Below, in pieces: positions 9,108-17,832 of a stretch of DNA of 51,763 nt; within the stretch, counting starts at the first letter, position 1; each line of letters begins with the position of its first letter. The stretch comes from Acidimicrobiales bacterium (lineage in GTDB: Bacteria > Actinomycetota > Acidimicrobiia > Acidimicrobiales > SZUA-35): positions 1 to 51,763 of the forward strand of contig JAHEJM010000018.1 of assembly GCA_024638815.1 (NCBI GenBank), written 5' to 3'. Position numbers and translations under genes: made by a program. Under the pieces are notes generated by a model. That model was given only the letters and a program-made list of their open reading frames with translations, made no database searches and was not told the DNA's origin.

Positions 9108-10091
9108 TCAGTCGGCGTCGCCGCCCTCGACCCGGCGGGCGTCCTCCACCAGATTGATGTCGTACAGCACCTGATCCAGCAGGTCCCCGGCCTCGATGGG
9201 CGCGAAGCGTTGAGGGTTGTCGGGGGTGATACAGGTGGGCACCGGGGCCAGGATGGTCCACGGCGTGGGGTGGCAGAACTGGACAACGGAGTAGCGATCG
9301 CCGGGGTGCCCGGGGTCGGCCACCACCCGGTGGATTCCCTGGCCTATGACCCCGTTGGTGACGTGCTCCAACATGATCCCGGTGTTGATGATCACCCCGT
9401 CGTCGGGGGGAACGGCATCGATCCAACCGTCGTCGGTCTTCACTTGAAGCCCACGGCTGGTGGCTCGGGGCAGAGCGGTGACGAGATTGATGTCGCCGTG
9501 TTCGGCGGCCCAGACATGGGACTGATCGGGCGCCAGGCTCATGGCCGGGTAGTGGATGGCCCGGGTCAGGGTGGTCCCGTTGGTGATCATCTGATCGAAG
9601 AAGGTCTCATGGCATCCGATGCCGAGAGCGATGATGCGAAGGAACCGTCGCTGCAGCTCCAACACCCGATCGTAGAACTCGAGCAGGACCTTGGTGATAC
9701 CGGGAACCTGCTCCTCGGGGAGATGGGGACCCAGATAGCGATGGGGAAATCGCGTCCGTAGTGGGTGACCGGACGGGACCCGGGCCCCCCAGTTCAGCAT
9801 CTCCTTCCAATCCGGCGTGTCGCTGATGGCCGCCGTCTCCACCAACAACCCGGTATAGCCGGCCTGGCCGTGGGAACCGGGCACGGTGGCCTTCACCTTC
9901 TGCTCGACCGGCAGGGAGAAGAACCGTTCCAGCATGCCGTAGGCGTCGTCGAGCAGGGTCTCGCTCAGGTCATGGCTGGTATAGACGAACCCGGTGGTCA
10001 GGCTCCGCCGAACGGCATCGACCACGGCCCGGCGTTGCCCCTCGGTGCCGGATTCGAACGCCAGCAGGTCGACGTCGAGAATCTCACTCAT
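9108..10091 (-). CDS. Isopenicillin-N-synthase-like 2-oxoglutarate/Fe(II) dioxygenase
   Basis: 327 aa with the N-terminal DIOX_N-like region (~5-115) and a C-terminal double-stranded beta-helix (~175-285). The iron triad is His198-x-Asp200 (AAEHGDIN) and His254 (GIHRVV); the RYSVVQF motif (Arg266, Ser268) is the co-substrate carboxylate anchor seen in this family. The chemistry is hydroxylation or oxidative cyclisation of a small molecule; the substrate is not evident and no biosynthetic neighbours are present. The coding remnant follows immediately downstream in the same frame. Confidence 0.88.
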   Translation of the reverse strand: MSEILDVDLLAFESGTEGQRRAVVDAVRRSLTTGFVYTSHDLSETLLDDAYGMLERFFSLPVEQKVKATVPGSHGQAGYTGLLVETAAISDTPDWKEMLNWGARVPSGHPLRTRFPHRYLGPHLPEEQVPGITKVLLEFYDRVLELQRRFLRIIALGIGCHETFFDQMITNGTTLTRAIHYPAMSLAPDQSHVWAAEHGDINLVTALPRATSRGLQVKTDDGWIDAVPPDDGVIINTGIMLEHVTNGVIGQGIHRVVADPGHPGDRYSVVQFCHPTPWTILAPVPTCITPDNPQRFAPIEAGDLLDQVLYDINLVEDARRVEGGDAD

Positions 10092-10115
10092 GACGCCATG
10101 GTAGTCGCCGCGCCA

Positions 10116-10430
10116 CTAGCCGATCCCGCCCTGGATCATGGGCACGAGGACGATGAAGACCACAGCCAAGGTCAGGACCAGACCGGCTCCGGTCAGGGCC
10201 AGCCGGCGCCGCCGATTTCGACGCCGCATCGTCAGATTCCGGCTACTGCGAGGGCCGGCGGCGATGGTGGCGGACGGGACACTGTACCGGACTGCGGGTT
10301 CCAGCACCCGACCCGATCCATAGGCAGCCCGGGACTCACCATCGAGTCGACGCGGCGGTCCCGGCCGTCGCGGCCGGTGCCCGGCCGGCCGGGTCCGATG
10401 TGACGGAGGTGGATAGTCGTTGATCGCCAT
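10116..10430 (-). CDS. Small tail-anchored membrane protein
   Basis: 104 aa from ATG 10430 (the longer frame upstream is Arg-rich and looks noncoding). The N-terminal two thirds are Pro/Arg-rich and probably disordered; a basic RRRNRRRRLAL stretch is followed by a single hydrophobic segment (~83-100) and a very short GGIG tail. This is a tail-anchored, N-in layout. No family recognised. It diverges from the AlkZ-like gene. Confidence 0.5.
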   Translation of the reverse strand: MAINDYPPPSHRTRPAGHRPRRPGPPRRLDGESRAAYGSGRVLEPAVRYSVPSATIAAGPRSSRNLTMRRRNRRRRLALTGAGLVLTLAVVFIVLVPMIQGGIG

Positions 10431-10585
10431 GTCGGTCCCGCCCGGATCGCCTACCTGCCTCTGCCATCGTGGACGATGGGGCAAGCGGCGGCGATGGGCG
10501 AATTCGGCGCGGCATGGGCCGAACGGACCACCGGAGGTCCGATCCCGGTCGACGGTGCGGGCATGGCCGACGCAACGGTCTGCAG

Positions 10586-10614
10586 TGGTCATCGTCCCAC
10601 ATCAAAGGTATAAC
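10586..10614 (+). promoter_or_regulatory. Candidate promoter giving a leaderless mRNA
   Basis: TGGTCA (10586-10591), a 17-bp spacer and TATAAC (10609-10614) lie so that transcription would begin at or within a base or two of the ATG at 10621. Leaderless transcripts of this kind are common in actinobacteria. No ribosome binding site is seen before that ATG, which fits. Confidence 0.5.
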
Positions 10615-10620
10615 CGGTTG

Positions 10621-11892
10621 ATGGTCATCGATGGTTCGCCGCCCCGGCCGCAGCCCGCTTCGGCCCAGTGGAGCGATGAGCACCGTCGAACTCGGCTGAC
10701 CCAACGGTTGCTGCCCGCCCCCGACGACCGGCCCGACGATCAACCGGCCATGGTGGCCGACATTGCCCGCCGTCTCATCGGTTTGCACGCCAGCGACCCG
10801 GTCACCGTCTACCTGACACTGGCCGCCCGCCTTCCCCACCTGTCGGTCGACGAGATCTTCCACCAGTTGCACGACGGGTCGACCATCCGCCACCACGCCA
10901 TGCGTCGAACCCTGTGGGTGTTCGATGCCGAAACCGCAGCCCTGGCTCACGCCTCGTCGACCAGGAAGTTCGGGGCGGCCGAACATCGCCGCTTCATCAC
11001 GTTTCTCGATCGTTTGAACGATGAGCCCGATCTGGAACGACCGGAGGGCGTCGACTGGCCCGACAAGCCCGAGGAGTGGATTGAGCGGGCAAAGTCGGCC
11101 GTGCTCGAAGAGCTGGCCGACGGCCCGCTGCCGACGCGGGAACTGGGACAGCGACTCCCCCGATTCCGGGTGCTGCTCGACTTGGCCCCGGGCAAGAACT
11201 ACAGCGCCACCGTGTCGGCCCTCAACCGGGTCTTGATGCTGATGGGGTTCGACGCCACCATCACCCGGATGGAGCCGGCCGGAGGGAGCTGGATCAACTC
11301 CCACTACGCCTGGATGCGAACCGACCAGATGTCGGACACGGTTATCGACCGGCCCGACCTCGATGCCCGAACCGCTCAGCGCCATATGGTCCTGCGATAC
11401 CTGGAAGGCTACGGGCCGGCCACCGAGGAGGACGCCCGGTGGTGGACGGGGTGGACGGCAACCGCCACCCGCCGTGCCCTTGAGGCGGCGACCGAGGTCT
11501 CGCTCCACGGTGGGGCGGGATACGTCCACCCCGACCATGTCGATCTTCCCGTGAACCGACCAGGGGCGTCCGTCGCCCTGCTGCCCGCTCTCGATCCGGC
11601 CACCATGGGTTGGAAGGAACGGGATTGGTACCTGGACCCCGCCCTGGCCTCCAAGCTGTTCGACACCAACGGCAACGGCGGACCGACGATATGGATCGAC
11701 GGTCGGATTGTCGGCGGTTGGGTGCAGTGCCCCGACGGTGAGATCGCCTGGCGTCTCCTTGACAACGACGGCACTCTGCGCCACCGGGTACCGGCCATCG
11801 ACCAGGAGGTTGCTCGACTACAGGAGTTCCTCGGCGACAGCCGGTTCAAGGTGCGCTTCCCAACCCCGCTGGTCAAGGAGTTGCTGAGTTGA
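10621..11892 (+). CDS. Winged-helix DNA-binding protein, AlkZ/YcaQ-like (HTH_42)
   Basis: 423 aa. The N-terminal RRLIGLHASDPVTVYLTLAA, the RRTLWVF segment and the central LPTRELGQRLP winged-helix region match the HTH_42 family, which includes AlkZ glycosylases that unhook interstrand DNA crosslinks, often of antibiotic origin. The second half has the family's GSWxxSxYAW, RYLEGYGPATEEDARWWTG and LLPALDP motifs. Whether this member is a glycosylase is unproven; many homologues are uncharacterised. The start is placed at ATG 10621, directly after a good promoter-like sequence; the frame continues upstream but with noncoding-like sequence. Confidence 0.8.
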   Translation: MVIDGSPPRPQPASAQWSDEHRRTRLTQRLLPAPDDRPDDQPAMVADIARRLIGLHASDPVTVYLTLAARLPHLSVDEIFHQLHDGSTIRHHAMRRTLWVFDAETAALAHASSTRKFGAAEHRRFITFLDRLNDEPDLERPEGVDWPDKPEEWIERAKSAVLEELADGPLPTRELGQRLPRFRVLLDLAPGKNYSATVSALNRVLMLMGFDATITRMEPAGGSWINSHYAWMRTDQMSDTVIDRPDLDARTAQRHMVLRYLEGYGPATEEDARWWTGWTATATRRALEAATEVSLHGGAGYVHPDHVDLPVNRPGASVALLPALDPATMGWKERDWYLDPALASKLFDTNGNGGPTIWIDGRIVGGWVQCPDGEIAWRLLDNDGTLRHRVPAIDQEVARLQEFLGDSRFKVRFPTPLVKELLS

Positions 11893-11927
11893 GGCTTCGC
11901 CGGAGACCGGACCGACCCGGGGCCGCC

Positions 11928-12482
11928 TCATTCCGATTCGTTGATGGTCACCGACTCGATGACGACGTCGGTGTTGGGCCGGTCACCGGGACCGGTCGGC
12001 ACCTTCTCCATGGCGTCGACCACATCAAGACCGGCCACGACCTTGCCGAACAGCGAATACTGGGGCGGAAGTCCGGCACCACTGGGACCGCTGATGACAA
12101 AGAACTGACTGCCGTTGGTGTTGGGCCCGGCGTTGGCCATGGCCAACGAACCGATCTCATAGCGACCGGGCTTGGGCAGCTCGTCGGCGAACCGGTAGCC
12201 GGGGCCGCCACGGCCCGAACCCTCGGGGCAACCACCCTGGCACACGAAGCCCTGGATGATGCGGTGGAAGATGAGGCCGTCGTAGTAGTGGTAGCGGGCC
12301 AGGCTGACAAAGTTGTTCACCGTCTTGGGAGCAGCGAACGGATCGAGGGCGATCGTGAGGGTGCCCATGCTGGTCACCATCTCCGCCGTGTAGGTCTTCG
12401 ACGGATCGATGCACATGGGGAACTCGCCGTCGAAGCTGGTCTGGCGGGGGCTGGAACCGTCGGGGGCTGGGCAGTCGGGCAC
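11928..12482 (-). CDS. Cyclophilin-type peptidyl-prolyl cis-trans isomerase
   Basis: 184 aa. Catalyses Xaa-Pro isomerisation in protein folding. The cyclophilin core begins around residue 30: NNFVSLARYHYYDGLIFHRII includes catalytic Arg74 within FHR, and NGSQFFV (Gln126, Phe127) and LFGKV follow. About 25 residues precede the core, including two Cys, without a signal peptide or lipobox, so a cytosolic location is likely. It converges with the AlkZ-like gene (35-bp gap). Confidence 0.92.
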   Translation of the reverse strand: MPDCPAPDGSSPRQTSFDGEFPMCIDPSKTYTAEMVTSMGTLTIALDPFAAPKTVNNFVSLARYHYYDGLIFHRIIQGFVCQGGCPEGSGRGGPGYRFADELPKPGRYEIGSLAMANAGPNTNGSQFFVISGPSGAGLPPQYSLFGKVVAGLDVVDAMEKVPTGPGDRPNTDVVIESVTINESE

Positions 12483-12652
12483 GGGAGACTCCTCGGTGGG
12501 GGAATGGTGATGGCTGGACCGGGGTCAACGGGGTTGGACCGGTTCAACCGGGCCAACCTAGCGAATCGACAACGGCCTCACTACAAGGGGCAGGCGCCAC
12601 CCGGGCGTCGGGAAGGGCCGACGAGCAGCATCTGATTCATGGCCAAGACCGG

Positions 12653-13210
12653 TCAGGAACCGGTGTATTCGGCGATGTAGCCCAGGTTCCGGTAGTTCTG
12701 GGCTGCGTCCAGGCCGTAGCCGACCACGAAGGCCGGGGGGATGTCGAAGCCGACATAATCGATGTCGAGATCATCGGTGTGATCACCCTCGCGGAGCAGC
12801 AGCGTGCAGGTTCGAACGCTGGCCGGACGGCGGGCGTTCATGTACTCGATCAAGTACCGCAGCGTCAGACCGGAATCGACGATGTCCTCGACAATGATGA
12901 CGTGACGATCGGTGACCTCGTGGTCCAGATCCTTGATGATGCGGACCACGCCGGTGCTCTTGGTCTGATCGCCGTAGGACGATACGGCCAGGAAGTCGAG
13001 CTGGACGGGTCCGTCGATGGCCCGGATCAGATCGGCCACGAAGATCACGCTGCCCTTGAGCACTCCGACCACCATGGGCACCTCGCCCCGGAAATCGTGG
13101 GCGATCTGTCGTCCTATGGCGGCCACCCGGTCCACGATCTGCTCCCCGGTGATCAGGATCTCACCGATGTCGCCGGGAACCGGGAACGGGGATGGCGTCC
13201 ACTGGCTCAT
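12653..13210 (-). CDS. hpt: Hypoxanthine phosphoribosyltransferase
   Basis: 185 aa. Purine salvage: converts hypoxanthine/guanine plus PRPP to IMP/GMP. The PRPP motif VIIVEDIVDSGLT (~104-116) is complete, with the LKGSVIF loop (~51-57), the SSYGDQTKS flexible loop (~77-85) and the YVGFDIPPAFVVGYGLDAAQNYRNL C-terminal signature. The ATG overlaps the stop of the enoyl-CoA hydratase gene by ATGA (13207-13210), so the two are probably co-translated. In many actinobacteria hpt sits with tilS and ftsH; neither is here. Confidence 0.95.
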   Translation of the reverse strand: MSQWTPSPFPVPGDIGEILITGEQIVDRVAAIGRQIAHDFRGEVPMVVGVLKGSVIFVADLIRAIDGPVQLDFLAVSSYGDQTKSTGVVRIIKDLDHEVTDRHVIIVEDIVDSGLTLRYLIEYMNARRPASVRTCTLLLREGDHTDDLDIDYVGFDIPPAFVVGYGLDAAQNYRNLGYIAEYTGS

Positions 13211-13992
13211 CGGCCGGAGAAGCCGGCCTTGCCCGGGCCGTTCTCCAGGAAGCTGGTTATACCGGTCACCGCATCGTCGGTCTGGAACGAACCCACGAAC
13301 TCCCGCTTCTCCACCGCCATGGCGTCGGGCATGTCCATGTTGTAGCCGTCCTGTATGGCCCGCTTGATGTTGGTCAGTGCGGCCGGACCGGAGGCAAATC
13401 GAGCGGCCATGGCCACGGCCTGGTCCAGCACCTCGTCGTCGGGGTGGATGGCCGAGACCAGGCCGATCTGCAGCGCCTCGTCGGCGGCCACGTTGCGGCC
13501 GGAGTAGCAGATCTCCTTGGCCCTGGTCAGGCCGATCAGCCGGGGCATGCGCTGGGTGCCCCCACCGCCGGGGATAATGCCCAGCAGGATCTCGGGTTGT
13601 CCAAACAACGACGACTGACCGCAGATCCGGAAATCGGTCGTCATCGACAGCTCACAGCCGCCTCCCAGGGCCACACCATTGACGGCCGAGACCGTGATGT
13701 ACGGAAGGCTTTCGATCCGGTTCAAGCCCTCGTTCAGTACGTCGACCATGTCCGAGGGATCCCGATGACCCTCCCCGGTGGGGAACGCAGCGATGTCGGC
13801 CCCGGCGGCGAAGATCCTGGGCCCACCCCACAGCACGACGGCCCGAACGTCGTCCCTCGCTTCCAACTCGTCGGCGGCGTCGATGATCTCCTGGCAGAGC
13901 TGCTTGTTGAGAGCGTTGACCTTGGGCCGATCCAGCCGCAGGATCGCCACCGCCTCGACCGACGACTCCTCGATCCGTATGAACTCACCCAT
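13207..13992 (-). CDS. Enoyl-CoA hydratase/isomerase family protein
   Basis: 261 aa, crotonase fold. The oxyanion hole is formed by AAGAD (62-66) and GVALGGGCE (107-114); both catalytic glutamates are present (Glu114 and Glu134 in GQPEILLGIIPGGGGTQ), consistent with hydration of trans-2-enoyl-CoA in fatty-acid or amino-acid breakdown. Precise substrate unknown. First gene of a probable two-gene unit with hpt, an odd functional pair. Confidence 0.88.
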   Translation of the reverse strand: MGEFIRIEESSVEAVAILRLDRPKVNALNKQLCQEIIDAADELEARDDVRAVVLWGGPRIFAAGADIAAFPTGEGHRDPSDMVDVLNEGLNRIESLPYITVSAVNGVALGGGCELSMTTDFRICGQSSLFGQPEILLGIIPGGGGTQRMPRLIGLTRAKEICYSGRNVAADEALQIGLVSAIHPDDEVLDQAVAMAARFASGPAALTNIKRAIQDGYNMDMPDAMAVEKREFVGSFQTDDAVTGITSFLENGPGKAGFSGR

Positions 13993-14114
13993 GTCGGACT
14001 CCCTTCAGCAATGCCGGCAAGGACCGGAACCGTTGCGGCCCCGCGGTTCGACATCCTAGTTTCAAGCGGGGTCGAAGGTGCAGTTGGCTGTCTGCTCCAT
14101 GACCACCCGGTGCC

Positions 14115-14543
14115 TCAGCTGAAGAACCGGATTGTCAGCGGGTACCGGTAGTCCTCGCCGTTGTTGGCCTTGGCGGTGGCCTGAATCACCACCACAAGTA
14201 CCGCCAGGAGAACAAACAACATCACCGGCAGCACGACCAGCACCGCGAGGCCGAGGGTCAGGACGATCACGACCGCGGCGACGATACCGCCCACGACGCT
14301 GTAGATCAGCATGGAGAGTTGGAAATTCAGCGATTCGGCGGCGTGCCGCCGGACGAACGGCGAGTCGCTCTTGACGATCATCACCACCAGTGGGGCGATG
14401 AAGCCGAAGGCGAACCAGGCCGTGACCAGGCTTCCGAGGTGGGAAGCCATGGCCCAGGTGCGGTCATCCTGCGGCACCACGCCGCCTGGCTGCAGGGCGC
14501 CGGGCCCGTACGGTTGGGGCGGTAACCAGTCGGGTTCGCTCAT
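14115..14543 (-). CDS. DUF4870-type small membrane protein
   Basis: 142 aa from ATG 14543; upstream codons in the frame look noncoding. A Pro-rich N-terminus (~1-25), then DDRTWAMASHLGSLV, RRHAAESLNFQLS and a C-terminal YRYPLTIRFF: the pattern of DUF4870. Three hydrophobic segments (~36-56, ~75-95, ~97-120). Function unknown; the family is common in actinobacteria and Firmicutes. Confidence 0.75.
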   Translation of the reverse strand: MSEPDWLPPQPYGPGALQPGGVVPQDDRTWAMASHLGSLVTAWFAFGFIAPLVVMIVKSDSPFVRRHAAESLNFQLSMLIYSVVGGIVAAVVIVLTLGLAVLVVLPVMLFVLLAVLVVVIQATAKANNGEDYRYPLTIRFFS

Positions 14544-14556
14544 GGCTTCAAATCTA

Positions 14557-14597
14557 GTGCTCGGCGCGGAGCACCTCACGGCAACTCTCCGAGTTGC
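14557..14597. repeat. Two small hairpins in the upstream region of the DUF4870 gene
   Basis: GTGCTC/GAGCAC (14557-14562/14569-14574) and GCAACTC/GAGTTGC (14581-14587/14591-14597). They sit 14-54 bp before the DUF4870 start, in the 226-bp gap after the Eis-like gene on the same strand. Could end the upstream transcript or structure the 5' leader; nothing else is seen in this gap. Confidence 0.35.
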
Positions 14598-14769
14598 TTC
14601 GAGTTTGGTCTCCGGCCAAACGTCGCTGAAACCGACTTGATCGTGAACATCCAGTCCACCAAGCGAAACTAGTGACACCGGTTGGATGAAGTGAAGCCCG
14701 AACTTGGGGCCGAAGACCTCGGGGCCGAATACGACGCGTCACAGGGGGAACCGGGTCGGAGGAAGCCAC

Positions 14770-16047
14770 TCAGAAGAAGCTGCCGCAGAAGGGCAGCGGG
14801 CGGGAGGCGAACAAACGGTCGGCGATGACCACCGCCTCGGCCCGGTCGGTGCCATCGACCCAGTCGATTCGACCCGAACCGTCGAGGGCCCACCACGAGG
14901 TGCCGCCGAGGTAGGCGGCCGAAATGGTGGCGATGTCGACCGTGAACTGGGGCGGTTCGGTCGTCGCCACCGCGCCGGTGGCGTCGATGGCCCAAGACCC
15001 ATTGTTGGCATCGATCAGTGGATCGGTGACGGCCAGGACCACACCACCCTCCACAGCGTTGAACGTGCGGGCGGTCAGGCAACGATTGACATCGACCAGG
15101 CGAAGCCACTGCTCGTCGGTGACCGATTCGATGTTGTAGGCCCGCCGGTCGGCGATGGCACAGCGGATCAGGTCGTCGACCGGTCGCTCCCACGACGTCC
15201 AGGTCCGGACCAGATCGATGCTGAACAGGTAATCCCACAGCGCCAGCTCGACCGCCGGGCTGAGGCCGAAAATCTCGTGAATCTTGCCCCGCCCACCATC
15301 CAACGGATCGTCAGCCCAGGCCACGTCGTAGTGCACATAGCCGTCGGGGTCGTCGGAGTCAGGGGAATGGTGTACGGCCACGAACGAACCGTCGGTCCGC
15401 TCCACCGCCGGTCGGAAGTAGCGCTGCCAGAACGACTGGGCTCTGACCAGCATGCCCGGTCGCGCCACCGAGGTCTGCTGCCGACAACGTTGGTACACCG
15501 GAATGACGGTGTCCAGGATCTCCTCGGGGGCAAGAAGGGTGATCATGCCGGGAGCGGTGTTGGCCACGGGTCGGGCCCTGCCGGCGTCCACGGCTATGGC
15601 GGCGTACTCACCGGCGACGCCGAAACCGTAGCGCTCGTAGATGACGGCCTCACTGGCCCGTAGGCTCATCAGCGGCAGGGAGCGCTCGACGGAATCAGCC
15701 ACCAGAGCCTCCATCAGACGGGTGGCCACCCCCCGACGGCGGTAGGTGGGCAGAATACCAACCCGGGACACCGCCCCGGTCCCCAACGCGGCCCCACCGG
15801 GAACCACCGTCTCCACCAGGAACTGACCGACGTGGCCGACCGGACGACCCCTGCCGGGGGCTCCCGTGTCATCACCGTCGTCGTCCACGTCGACGTCGAA
15901 CGCAACCAACGACGACATCGACTCCCAGCTCGGCCGGGCTTTGGCCCACGACTCGTCGTCGCCCGGCGATTGAAGCAGGGCGATGGCCACCGTGTCGGCC
16001 ACGGATTGAAGCTCGTCGGTGTCGGGCACTCGGACAGTGATCGGCAC
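14770..16047 (-). CDS. Eis-like GNAT N-acetyltransferase
   Basis: 425 aa, close to the length of mycobacterial Eis (about 400). N-terminal GNAT domain with the acetyl-CoA loop VGILPTYRRRGVATRLM (~92-108) and SEAVIYERYGFG (~132-143), whose Tyr corresponds to the general acid of Eis; a second GNAT-like domain follows (~180-300), then an SCP2-like C-terminal domain. The chain ends in Phe, as Eis does, where the terminal carboxylate acts as a base. Members acetylate aminoglycosides, lysines or other amines; substrate here unknown. An acidic insert (DVDVDDDGDD, ~50-59) is unusual. Confidence 0.8.
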   Translation of the reverse strand: MPITVRVPDTDELQSVADTVAIALLQSPGDDESWAKARPSWESMSSLVAFDVDVDDDGDDTGAPGRGRPVGHVGQFLVETVVPGGAALGTGAVSRVGILPTYRRRGVATRLMEALVADSVERSLPLMSLRASEAVIYERYGFGVAGEYAAIAVDAGRARPVANTAPGMITLLAPEEILDTVIPVYQRCRQQTSVARPGMLVRAQSFWQRYFRPAVERTDGSFVAVHHSPDSDDPDGYVHYDVAWADDPLDGGRGKIHEIFGLSPAVELALWDYLFSIDLVRTWTSWERPVDDLIRCAIADRRAYNIESVTDEQWLRLVDVNRCLTARTFNAVEGGVVLAVTDPLIDANNGSWAIDATGAVATTEPPQFTVDIATISAAYLGGTSWWALDGSGRIDWVDGTDRAEAVVIADRLFASRPLPFCGSFF

Positions 16048-16125
16048 CCGGCCAGGGTACTGGACCGGGTGCCGATGGTTGGCGAAAACCCGAGCGTGGT
16101 GGGACCGGGTGTCAGCGACCGGGCC

Positions 16126-17160
<1,035 letters not shown>

Positions 17161-17185
17161 CTAAGACCTTCCTTGTGTGTAAGGG

Positions 17186-17235
17186 GAGTTCGGCCGTTCG
17201 GCCGAACTCGGGTTGACAGGGCGAAGCCCTGTCAA
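17186..17235 (-). promoter_or_regulatory. Two 10-bp hairpins between ilvN and ilvC
   Basis: TTGACAGGGC/GCCCTGTCAA (17213-17222/17226-17235, 3-nt loop) overlaps the ilvN stop codon, and GAGTTCGGCC/GGCCGAACTC (17186-17195/17200-17209, 4-nt loop) follows on the mRNA. Both stems are perfect; no T-tract follows. Likely an RNA-processing, stability or partial-termination element that sets ilvC level relative to ilvBN. Confidence 0.6.
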
Positions 17236-17753
17236 ACGATTGCCCGCAGTCGGGGCACGTCCCTGCCGATCTTCGGAAGGGCGATACGTCCCGAGCGCTG
17301 CAGCTCGACGATGGAATAGGCGTCGATCAACGATTCGAAGTCGTCCAGCTTCGACGGCCTGCCGTCGAGGCTAACCGTGAGGTGATCGGGTGACACGGCC
17401 AGGATCTTGCCCTCGAAGATGTCGACGATCTCGATGATCTGGCCCCGGGTTTCCTGGGGAGCCTTGATGGTGGCCATCATCAACTCCCGCTCCACCGACT
17501 CGCTCGGCGACAACTCGGCGATCTCGACCACATTGACCAGCTTGAACAGCTGCTTGACGATCTGATCGAGGGGCACCGATTCGACGTCGACCACGATGGT
17601 CAGACGGCTGAACCGGTCGTCGTGGGTGGGGGCCACGGCCAGTGAGATGATGTTGTAGCCCCGGCGGGCGAACAGGTCGGCCACCCGGGCCAGCACACCG
17701 GCCTTGTTCTCGACCAGCACGACGATGGTGCGGTGCGGGGTGTTGTCGGTCAT
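17232..17753 (-). CDS. ilvN: Acetolactate synthase small (regulatory) subunit
   Basis: 173 aa. N-terminal ACT domain (~8-85) starting with RTIVVLVENKAGVLARVADLFARRGYNI and a C-terminal domain (~90-165) containing VDIFEGKI and the closing SGRIAL-P-K segment; this is the standard two-domain IlvN/IlvH. It binds valine and activates and feedback-inhibits the catalytic subunit encoded 79 bp upstream. Confidence 0.96.
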   Translation of the reverse strand: MTDNTPHRTIVVLVENKAGVLARVADLFARRGYNIISLAVAPTHDDRFSRLTIVVDVESVPLDQIVKQLFKLVNVVEIAELSPSESVERELMMATIKAPQETRGQIIEIVDIFEGKILAVSPDHLTVSLDGRPSKLDDFESLIDAYSIVELQRSGRIALPKIGRDVPRLRAIV

Positions 17754-17832
17754 CGGTCGTCTCCTGAGCTCGGTTGGGTTGGGGGCCGTCGGCTTCTCAT
17801 ACGTCGCCCCGGCGCGAGGGATCGGCTGCTTC

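Noticed and set aside
12483-12652. Gap between cyclophilin and hpt inspected for a tRNA or small RNA
   Set aside because: No cloverleaf-compatible arms or T-loop motif; nothing supportable seen.
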